Source: Coprococcus comes ATCC 27758 (GTDB lineage: Bacteria; Bacillota; Clostridia; Lachnospirales; Lachnospiraceae). Taken from it: a stretch of DNA of 64,000 nucleotides. Position 1 is the stretch's first letter. Each line of letters starts with the position of its first letter. The stretch covers positions 1,488,001-1,552,000 of the forward strand of contig NZ_CP102277.1 in assembly GCF_025149785.1 (NCBI RefSeq), in the 5' to 3' direction. The notes below the pieces were generated by a model. The model was given only the letters and a program-made list of their open reading frames with translations. It was not told where the DNA came from and made no database searches. Positions 49,914 through 56,110 of this stretch are shown here, piece after piece. A program made the position numbers and the translations under genes.

Positions 49914-49951
49914 GGATATCAGGCATTGGCACATGATGTCGCCTGATATCC
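49914..49951 (-). terminator. Terminator inside the tad cluster
   Basis: GGATATCAGGC and GCCTGATATCC pair over a 16-base loop and the minus strand goes on TTTTGC. It lies between the pseudopilin gene and cpaB, so the cluster likely has more than one transcript level. Confidence 0.7.
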
Positions 49952-49975
49952 TTTCATTTTAGCTCATTGGGAAGG

Positions 49976-50578
49976 CTATTTATTGTTCGTTGCCTGGTTG
50001 ACGGCTGTTTTCATCTCGTCGATCACTTCTTGCGGAAGCTCTTTCGTAGACGTGTACTCCTCGTATTCAGGAGTGTCCGAACCGGCTTTGAAGGAATACT
50101 TTCCGTTACCCGAATCCGCCGGTCTCCATGCCTTTCCCGCAGTGTAGGGGACGGCATGTGCCGTGACGTGCGATCCGATGGGGATATTGAAATCTCCGAG
50201 CGAATAGGTCGCAAAGTATCCTTTCAAGGACGATTTCGTCTGGATGCCCCAGGCCCACGCGCGTTTGCTCTGGGGGATGGCCGAGGAGGGGGCTTCATAG
50301 AACCAGACCTCGACTTCGCCGTTGAACCCGTTGGCACGCAGGGACTTGACGGCCGCGGTCGCGATTGCGAGACCGGGGTCATCGGAGTTCTTCGCGACAA
50401 GGAGGTTCTGCGACGCCATGGTGGCGTCCCTGGCTGCGGAGCAGTCATTTGTCTGGGCGTTCTGCTGGTCGAGGGCTGCGGAGAGCTCGAATGCGAAGCC
50501 GAGTGCAATGAGGAGTACGAGCATGATGATGACGTTCAGGATGTTGATTGCGCCGGATTCGCTGCGGACGCGCGTCAT
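49976..50578 (-). CDS. Tad minor pilin-like protein
   Basis: The 200-residue protein begins MTRVRSESGAINILNVIIML, a basic N-terminus and one membrane segment as in TadE/TadF/TadG-like pseudopilins, followed by an outer domain (VEVWFYEAPSSAIPQSKRAW). Its start overlaps the previous stop by 4 bases. Third pseudopilin of the cluster. Confidence 0.75.
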   Translation of the reverse strand: MTRVRSESGAINILNVIIMLVLLIALGFAFELSAALDQQNAQTNDCSAARDATMASQNLLVAKNSDDPGLAIATAAVKSLRANGFNGEVEVWFYEAPSSAIPQSKRAWAWGIQTKSSLKGYFATYSLGDFNIPIGSHVTAHAVPYTAGKAWRPADSGNGKYSFKAGSDTPEYEEYTSTKELPQEVIDEMKTAVNQATNNK

Positions 50579-51063
50579 CGCGACACCTCCATTTTCTCGG
50601 AAACCGGGACCTCCACTTTGATCGTTTTCGACATCTTGATACCGTCGAAGCTGCCGACCGAAATCAGGGTCGGGATTTTATAGTCGACGGTCGATTCGAG
50701 AAGCGCCGTGGTGCTTGATTTCGAGATGGTCGTGATTCCCGTGGAACCGGTATCGGTGACGGTGGCCTCATCGGACCTGTCCGAATAGGAGACCTTGGAG
50801 TTCGTCACGGTGATGTTGTCCTTGACGATACCCGGCGTGTTCGATGCGAGTTCGTCCTTTACCGCCTGATTTACATTTCCGGATGCGATTGCGGCGGAGA
50901 AATCGGACTTCATCGCGGCCGACTCGATTGCGGCGCTCATCGCGGTGCCCTCATATGCTATCAGGCAAACTTGGATAAGACAGAATGCGAGGACGATGAG
51001 CATGGGGAGGACGATGGCGGCCTCGAGGACTTCCGAGCCTCTTTCAGAATGGGTCCTTACCAC
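50575..51063 (-). CDS. tadE: TadE-like minor pilin
   Basis: GTG at 51063 after AAGGAGGTGCGTCCTC. The 162-residue protein reads RTHSERGSEVLEAAIVLPML then IVLAFCLIQVCLIAYEGTAM, the TadE N-terminus with a G-x-x-x-x-E cleavage-type region and one membrane helix. It overlaps the upstream pilin gene by 7 bases and the downstream one by 4. Confidence 0.85.
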   Translation of the reverse strand: MVRTHSERGSEVLEAAIVLPMLIVLAFCLIQVCLIAYEGTAMSAAIESAAMKSDFSAAIASGNVNQAVKDELASNTPGIVKDNITVTNSKVSYSDRSDEATVTDTGSTGITTISKSSTTALLESTVDYKIPTLISVGSFDGIKMSKTIKVEVPVSEKMEVSR

Positions 51064-51572
51064 GAGGACGCACCTCCTTCCACCGTTGCATCCTTTAACT
51101 CCACGGCGTTGGATTCGATCGTCATGCCGCCTCCGAACCCTCCGGCGGCATAGATCGCATCGCCGAGGACGGTCTGTGGCTGGATGGTCACGGATACGGT
51201 CGCGGTGCATTTCCGGGTGGAGACATTCGACTCCCTGTCCGTATAGGACGATCCGTTTGAATCGGGAATCCGGTGCGTGTACGCTTCCCTCTCGGCATCC
51301 GAGACATCTGTCTCGATCTTCATGTTTTCAGCGAAAAAAGAGGAGGCGGCATTTACGGCCGCCTCCTTAGCTGATGAGGCATCGCCGCTGGGGTTTACGG
51401 CGAGCTCTCGGGCGGCTGCATGGGCGGCGTTGTCGACAGCGGTTGTCGCCGCCGAAATCTGGCCGAATTCCATGGCAGCCATGGCAAAAATCAGGAGGAA
51501 CGGGACACCGAGCGCAAATTCGATGATTGCGGCGCCCGATTCGGACTCCGGTTTCTTGAAGATGCCTTTCAC
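51057..51572 (-). CDS. tadE: TadE-like minor pilin
   Basis: The 171-residue protein starts MKGIFKKPESESGAAIIEFA then LGVPFLLIFAMAAMEFGQI, a typical TadE-like N-terminus (S-x-S-G-A-A-x-x-E-F-A-L). GGAGGAACTGGACGTGAA precedes the ATG. It is the first of three minor pilins in a row. Confidence 0.88.
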   Translation of the reverse strand: MKGIFKKPESESGAAIIEFALGVPFLLIFAMAAMEFGQISAATTAVDNAAHAAARELAVNPSGDASSAKEAAVNAASSFFAENMKIETDVSDAEREAYTHRIPDSNGSSYTDRESNVSTRKCTATVSVTIQPQTVLGDAIYAAGGFGGGMTIESNAVELKDATVEGGASSW

Positions 51573-51630
51573 GTCCAGTTCCTCCTTGGTTGCACATTTC
51601 TCGATTCTCGAAACAAATACCTTAGTAGTA

Positions 51631-51663
51631 TGGTATTATGCTATCAGAGAGAAAGGAGGTTGA
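51631..51663 (+). promoter_or_regulatory. Orphan plus-strand promoter with ribosome binding site beside flp
   Basis: CTTAGTAGTATGGTATTATG, then AGAGAAAGGAGGTTGACT, reading toward the 3' end of the minus-strand flp gene whose stop is at 51664. No plus-strand gene follows. It mirrors the case at 38642. Confidence 0.5.
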
Positions 51664-51888
51664 CTACTTGCCAACGCCGTTGATCGAGGTATTGGCAGCG
51701 TTGCGGGCAGACTCGAACCAGGAGGAGATGGAGTTGCCAGTCTTGGTCATCTGCTTCTGCATCTGGTTGCCGAAGGCGATCAGAGCAGCGCCGATGATGA
51801 CGGCGACAATGGCAACGATGACGTACTCGACGGTGTCGGCGCCGCCGGCGATCTCACCGGCATAGACGCGATTGCGGATAGAATTCAT
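51664..51888 (-). CDS. flp: Flp-family major pilin
   Basis: GGAAGGAGAAATCCC precedes the ATG. The 74-residue prepilin reads MNSIRNRVYAGEIAGGADTV then EYVIVAIVAVIIGAALIAFG: short basic leader, G before a G-x-x-x-x-E/Y region and one hydrophobic helix, as in Flp/Tad prepilins. It is the pilus fibre subunit, cleaved by the peptidase encoded at 52002. Confidence 0.88.
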   Translation of the reverse strand: MNSIRNRVYAGEIAGGADTVEYVIVAIVAVIIGAALIAFGNQMQKQMTKTGNSISSWFESARNAANTSINGVGK

Positions 51889-52001
51889 GGGATTTCTCCT
51901 TCCTTTGTGTCCATTCGGACGGTTGCAAAGACTCTATTCTCAGTTGTTCCTCGCAGATCGGCTACTCCTAACTTCTCTGCGGGGGACAGCGGGATAGACT
52001 G

Positions 52002-53033
52002 CTACATGATACACCCAAGGGGCACGCCGGTGCAAAGCCAGACGAGCAGGAAAGGCCCCATGGGTACGCGGCTTTTAAGGGTGATCTCTTTCGCACGGTA
52101 GCGGGGGATGTAGTTGGCGAGCATGGCGATGCACATCGCGCCCATGCCGTATACCGTGCCGTGGAACCCGCATGCCGTCGCGATCGCCGGGACGAGCCTG
52201 CGATCGCCGGCACCGACTGCATCGGCGCCGCCGGTGATGCGGAAGAGATGGTTGGTGATGGCGAAAATCGCATAGATACCCACACCGCACAGCAGGTTGC
52301 CGATCAATCCGCTTACACCGCCGTGCCCGAACGCCGTAAGTACGGCGAGAGGGTATGTGGCGATAGACAGGCCGAAGGGCAGAACGCGTGAGCGCTGGTC
52401 GCACATCGCGCCGACTGCCGTGACGAGAATCGAGGTAATCCCGCCGAGAAGAAACAGCAGCGGGGAGTGGAGGTTGCCGGTCATCCCGACATAGCAGGTC
52501 GCGGCGGTACCGAGACCGACGGCAAGGGAAAGCATGGCGGAGGTCATCTTGGAGACCGGTGCGACGTAGCGGGCACGGTACTCCTCGACGGTCTCATAAT
52601 CATCGAGATTCACGCCATCTGGCATGCGGCTACCCGTCTCGATAAGCGCCTCGACTTTCTCACGCATGAGTTCCTTGGTGCGGACGAGCCTCATGGCATC
52701 GAGCCACCAAATCGCAAGGTCCCGTTCCTCGCGTTTCTCGGCGCGTTTGCTCGGTTCGCGGTCTGGATTCTCCACCTTGAACTTCTTGTAGACTTCAAGG
52801 TTCTCATCCCACCAGGAAAGGATCGCATCGCGCTTGCGGCCCAGGATGCGCCCGCTGATGGCTGGGAGGGCGAGGCTGCACACGCAGCCCGTCAAGCCGC
52901 CTGCGGCGATTGCCGCGACAGGTGACTTTGTGAGCATGCCGAGTGCGATAGTGAGGGTTTCGCTCGCAGCGAGGACGGCGACAGGCGTCGCGTCATATGC
53001 CTCCCCACAAGAGGGCTTCATGGTTTCATTCAT
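52002..53033 (-). CDS. cpaA: Prepilin peptidase of the A24 family (CpaA/TadV)
   Basis: ATG at 53033 follows AAAGGAAAGTGCGTGTTT. The 343-residue membrane protein has an unusual soluble N-terminal half (about 60-165, Arg/Glu-rich, RKRDAILSWWDENLEVYKKF) and a C-terminal A24 peptidase part with the two active Asp residues, one in MCDQRSRVLPFGLS and one in GADAVGAGDRRLVP (GxGD). It would process Flp and the TadE-like pilins. Confidence 0.85.
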   Translation of the reverse strand: MNETMKPSCGEAYDATPVAVLAASETLTIALGMLTKSPVAAIAAGGLTGCVCSLALPAISGRILGRKRDAILSWWDENLEVYKKFKVENPDREPSKRAEKREERDLAIWWLDAMRLVRTKELMREKVEALIETGSRMPDGVNLDDYETVEEYRARYVAPVSKMTSAMLSLAVGLGTAATCYVGMTGNLHSPLLFLLGGITSILVTAVGAMCDQRSRVLPFGLSIATYPLAVLTAFGHGGVSGLIGNLLCGVGIYAIFAITNHLFRITGGADAVGAGDRRLVPAIATACGFHGTVYGMGAMCIAMLANYIPRYRAKEITLKSRVPMGPFLLVWLCTGVPLGCIM

Positions 53034-53195
53034 AAACACGCACTTTCCTTTTGGTATTTCTCTTGGGCTATTATACCGACTTCGTCTCATAATTCAATGA
53101 GCAGATGTCGCGAAATCATTTCTTATTTTCCTTTCTCATCGGTTCCCTTCTTTGTCGGTATGGGTGGATATCAATCCTACCGAAATAGAGATGGG

Positions 53196-53220
53196 GTGAA
53201 GTGGTAGAATCTTACAAAAG
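53196..53220 (+). promoter_or_regulatory. Second conserved promoter type, copy at ardA
   Basis: GTGAAGTGGTAGAATCTTAC then AAAAG. All 25 bases recur, inverted, at 62249-62273, and a close copy is at 55239-55255. The -10 box would be TGGTAGAAT. Confidence 0.7.
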
Positions 53221-53254
53221 CAACCCTACGGTTTATAGAGTAGAAAGGGCAACC

Positions 53255-54070
53255 ATGGGACAGGACTTCACAAAAGGCCTGAACGTATGCATCGGAAACT
53301 ACGGTTACTACAACGAGGGTAGCCTTCACGATGCATGGATCACCTTGCCGAAGACGGAAGCTGAGATTCGGGACTTTCTCCATCTCAACCAACTGCAGGA
53401 TTCACAGCATGAGGAAATCTATATCTCTGATTATGATGGCATTCCCTTCGGCACGAGGCTGCTCTTTAACGAGTTTTGCCATCTCGAGGACTTGAACCTG
53501 CTTGCGAAGCAGCTCGTCACGGCAAACCCGGCCGATCTGGAGAAGGTGGGCGCATGGATTCAGGCGAATGACACTCCTGAAAGTCTTGTTGGGCTTATGA
53601 ATCTCATCGAACAGGCCGACGACATCCCATTTTACAGCTGGGGATACGATGGTGCTTACGACAAGGATGAGTTCGGTAATATGATCTATACCACGATGTC
53701 ACCGGAGAGAAACTACGGGTACGAGATGGTTGAGCAGAATGAGGAACTGAAGCATATCCTCGACAGTTCGAGCCAGATTGAAAGTGCCTTTGACTATGAG
53801 AAATACGGACGGGCTTACACCGAAGGTGGCGAAGTCACCGTTCTTGAGGACGGCTATATCGATAACTGCGCTGACGGACCGGACGAAGATTATTATGACC
53901 GTGACGAGTTGGTTTCCCTTATCGGCGACCGTTATGATGCGCAGTATCCTGCGGGCTCGTCCAAAACGGCGGACCGCAGCCTGGGACATAAACAGGAAGT
54001 CAGCCGCAATGCCTCCGAATTGCTCAATGACGGGAAACAGGCTATGGAGACTCCATCCCAGGAGCATTAA
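53255..54070 (+). CDS. ardA: ArdA-family antirestriction protein
   Basis: GTAGAAAGGGCAACC precedes the ATG at 53255. The 271-residue acidic protein starts GLNVCIGNYGYYNEGSLHDA then WITLPKTEAEIRDFLHLNQL and EEIYISDYDGIPFGTRLLFN, the domain 1 pattern of ArdA, a DNA mimic that blocks type I restriction and helps an incoming plasmid to establish. A long acidic C-terminal tail (PDEDYYDRDELVSLIGDRYD) adds to the DNA-like charge. It is expressed from promoter type 2. Confidence 0.85.
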   Translation: MGQDFTKGLNVCIGNYGYYNEGSLHDAWITLPKTEAEIRDFLHLNQLQDSQHEEIYISDYDGIPFGTRLLFNEFCHLEDLNLLAKQLVTANPADLEKVGAWIQANDTPESLVGLMNLIEQADDIPFYSWGYDGAYDKDEFGNMIYTTMSPERNYGYEMVEQNEELKHILDSSSQIESAFDYEKYGRAYTEGGEVTVLEDGYIDNCADGPDEDYYDRDELVSLIGDRYDAQYPAGSSKTADRSLGHKQEVSRNASELLNDGKQAMETPSQEH

Positions 54071-54100
54071 CCGGAGAAAGGCATATGGAGCCATACCGGG

Positions 54101-54138
54101 AAAGTCCCTTGCACGGATTAACGTGCGGGGGACTTTCT
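54101..54138 (+). terminator. Terminator of ardA
   Basis: GAAAGTCCC and GGGACTTTC pair around the inner hairpin GCACG/CGTGC and are followed by TCTCTTT. It overlaps the end of the convergent gene. Confidence 0.75.
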
Positions 54139-54627
54139 CTCTTTAGGAAGATCGGTCTTTGTGCGTTCAGCGTCGAGCCGTTGATGACCGGCCTTGCATT
54201 TGACGGCTTTGGAATTCAGACCTTGTTGCATCTTGAATCCAACGGCATCGAGGATTTCCTGTTCCGTGCACCGTGAGACATCGGAAACGGCGGCGACCGT
54301 CGCGCCGCATCCCGGAAGTTCGAGTTGCTTGGGACCGGTGAGGAGTCGATGCCCGATCGGCCCTTTCCGGTCGATCTCGGTAACTTGGAGTGCGCCGTCC
54401 TGCCTGGTACTCCGTGTCAGAACCGAATAGTATTTGCTGGAGTCTCCGCAAAAACAAGCGAGGTCGAGGCGACCTGACAGGACGGCGTTATAGACTTTCT
54501 CGCCGATTCCCCTGTTTTGGAGATAGAGTTCTTTATACCTATCGTTTTTGGGGTTCTTAAGTCGGGCGATCGCGGCTTCGTGCAGGGAGGCCAGCCTGTA
54601 AGTTTGGATAACCGGACGAGCACTCAT
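54118..54627 (-). CDS. Hypothetical protein, tandem paralogue B
   Basis: Its start overlaps the upstream paralogue's stop by 4 bases (ATGA). The 169-residue product shares blocks with it: Y-x-L-x-x-L-x-E-A/V-A, NRGIGEKVYNAVLSGRLDLA, KYYSVLTRSTRQDGALQVTE, IDRKGPIGHRLLTGPKQLEL, PGCGATVAAVSDVSRCTEQE. The family is not recognised; the pair is conserved in layout and lies in the conjugation region. The tail is basic (KCKAGHQRLDAERTKTDLPK). Confidence 0.6.
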   Translation of the reverse strand: MSARPVIQTYRLASLHEAAIARLKNPKNDRYKELYLQNRGIGEKVYNAVLSGRLDLACFCGDSSKYYSVLTRSTRQDGALQVTEIDRKGPIGHRLLTGPKQLELPGCGATVAAVSDVSRCTEQEILDAVGFKMQQGLNSKAVKCKAGHQRLDAERTKTDLPKERKSPAR

Positions 54628-55142
54628 CGGAAATCACGCCCATCAAAGTTTTCTAGCCCTTCGCGATTGCGCGCGGCTTCAAGCTGTTTGCTGCCCTCCC
54701 TGCCGATGGCGGCCTTTTCCTTCAGGCTTCGATCGCCCTTCTGTGTGAATCCGATCGCCTGCAGGATGTCCCGTTCATTGCATTTCGAGATGTCGGGAAC
54801 GGCGGCGAGGACGGCACCGTATCCCGGAAGATCGAGCATCTTCTGGTTCGTAAGCCGGCGATGCCCGATCGGTCCCTTGCTGTCGATATCCGTGAGCTGC
54901 AGGGAGCCTTCCTGTTTCGGGCTACGCGTAAGGATGGAGTAGTAGCGACCGTCTTCCGTTCCGCGGAAAGCTACGAGGTCAATTTTTCTATCAAGAATTG
55001 CGCTGTACAATCTGTCGCCGACTGCGCGGTTCTTTTCATACCATTCTTCAAACCTGGTATCTTCCAAATCGAAATACCCGGCGAGCGCCACCTCATCCAG
55101 GCGCAACAGCTCATACGTTTCGATTCCGCTTCGATTCATCAT
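54624..55142 (-). CDS. Hypothetical protein, tandem paralogue A
   Basis: The 172-residue product shares NRAVGDRLYSAILDRKIDLV, YYSILTRSPKQEGSLQLTDI, DSKGPIGHRRLTNQKMLDLP and GYGAVLAAVPDISKCNERDI with its partner at 54118. The shared core suggests a small alpha/beta domain with a duplicated gene history. It is under promoter type 2 at 55239. No enzyme motif is recognised. Confidence 0.6.
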   Translation of the reverse strand: MMNRSGIETYELLRLDEVALAGYFDLEDTRFEEWYEKNRAVGDRLYSAILDRKIDLVAFRGTEDGRYYSILTRSPKQEGSLQLTDIDSKGPIGHRRLTNQKMLDLPGYGAVLAAVPDISKCNERDILQAIGFTQKGDRSLKEKAAIGREGSKQLEAARNREGLENFDGRDFR

Positions 55143-55238
55143 CGCACATCACCCGAAAGGCAGGAAGTGCCCTTTACTTTGTTTGCTTGGCTTAAGTTGT
55201 CACCGATCACGGTTAAATCCCCCATTTCTTTATTTTTC

Positions 55239-55255
55239 TTTGTAAGATTCTACCA
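55239..55255 (-). promoter_or_regulatory. Second conserved promoter type, copy before the paralogue pair
   Basis: On the minus strand TGGTAGAATCTTACAAA, matching the promoters at 53196 and 62249 over 17 bases. Confidence 0.65.
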
Positions 55256-55270
55256 TCTCTCATCAAAAAA

Positions 55271-55294
55271 GGGGCACCCATAGCCGGATGCCCC
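55271..55294 (-). terminator. Terminator of the 55419 gene
   Basis: GGGGCA and TGCCCC pair (CCGG and CC/GG inside) and the minus strand goes on TTTTTTG. Confidence 0.7.
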
Positions 55295-55319
55295 AAAGAG
55301 AAGAGTGCCAGAAAAATCA

Positions 55320-55418
55320 ATCAGCGAGCCCTGGCGAGCGGATCATAGGTGCCGTCAGGCACCGCATGAATAGCGCATCGCCATGCGAATCGCTGGCATA
55401 TCGATTCGGCTTGCAGGT
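55320..55418. repeat. Palindromic repeat family B, copy 3
   Basis: TCAGCGAGCCCTGGCGAGCG, then GATCATAGGTGCCGTCAGGC (hairpin GGTGCC/GGCACC) and ATGAATAGCGCATCGCCATG, followed by GCGAATCGCTGGCATATCGA which folds with TCGATTCGGC. It ends at the stop of the 55419 gene. Confidence 0.75.
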
Positions 55419-55898
55419 CTAGCCGACAAGCGGCCTATCGACCATAGCGGACAACTTGGCGTATAGGTCCAGCTCGACGGAGATTGCCGTCTCACCGTAG
55501 GCGATGGCCTGGAACATGCGGTACCGCTTCAGCCCCAGGTCCTCCTCGACAGTCGCGCCGTCGGCCTCGATCTTGTCATAGGCAGCCTTGATCGAGGGCA
55601 TATCCTGATCCTCGTTATGGCTGATGTCGTTCTGCAGAAGATCTACGAGACCCTGCATGCTCATCGAATCGCCGCCCTGGCGATAGAGCAGGCAGACACA
55701 CGCATCGAGAAGCATGGCGCGGGCGGTCGCGAAAAGGTCCCCGCTTTTCTTGATGACATCTGCATCCAAGCCATGTGAGATGCACCCCGCCAGCACCAAG
55801 GCGTCCTCCTGGCAGGAAATGAACGAAAACGGGTTATAGTTCATAGTCAAACCAACCGTAGTTTCCTCGCCCTTAACGGCTTCGGTCTTTTCTTCCAT
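55419..55898 (-). CDS. Free-standing homologue of the VirD4/TraG insert domain
   Basis: GAAAGGAATTTCATT precedes the ATG. The 159-residue protein has MNYNPFSFISCQEDALVLAG, then ISHGLDADVIKKSGDLFATA, RAMLLDACVCLLYRQGG and a C-terminal KRYRMFQAIAYGETAISVEL. In VirD4/TraG coupling proteins this is the all-alpha insert (Y-N-P-F-x-x-I, then a D-x-F/W-x-x-A-x-x-L-L-x-A-x-x-x-x-l helix). Walker A and B are absent. So only the helical domain is encoded, perhaps to bind relaxosome proteins; or it is a fragment of a lost coupling protein. Confidence 0.6.
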   Translation of the reverse strand: MEEKTEAVKGEETTVGLTMNYNPFSFISCQEDALVLAGCISHGLDADVIKKSGDLFATARAMLLDACVCLLYRQGGDSMSMQGLVDLLQNDISHNEDQDMPSIKAAYDKIEADGATVEEDLGLKRYRMFQAIAYGETAISVELDLYAKLSAMVDRPLVG

Positions 55899-56110
55899 AA
55901 TGAAATTCCTTTCTATCGATCTCCGGCTTCAGCTTGGACATCATTTACTGACTGCATTGTGGTCAATTGTATCAAACCGATCGCGGAAACCATCGGCTGT
56001 CGCATTAGTCAAAGTTCCACGGGTTACCGGTTACGATTCCGTTGACGCTATCCGAATAACCGAAATTGGTCCTGTCAGAAGCGGCATTGTTTAAAGTTGG
56101 GAGTCCCGAA
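55899..56110. other. Spacer between the topoisomerase fusion and the VirD4-like gene
   Basis: About 210 bases with no supported gene. The type II-like promoter TTGTGGTCAATTGTATCAAA direction is unclear. Confidence 0.4.
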
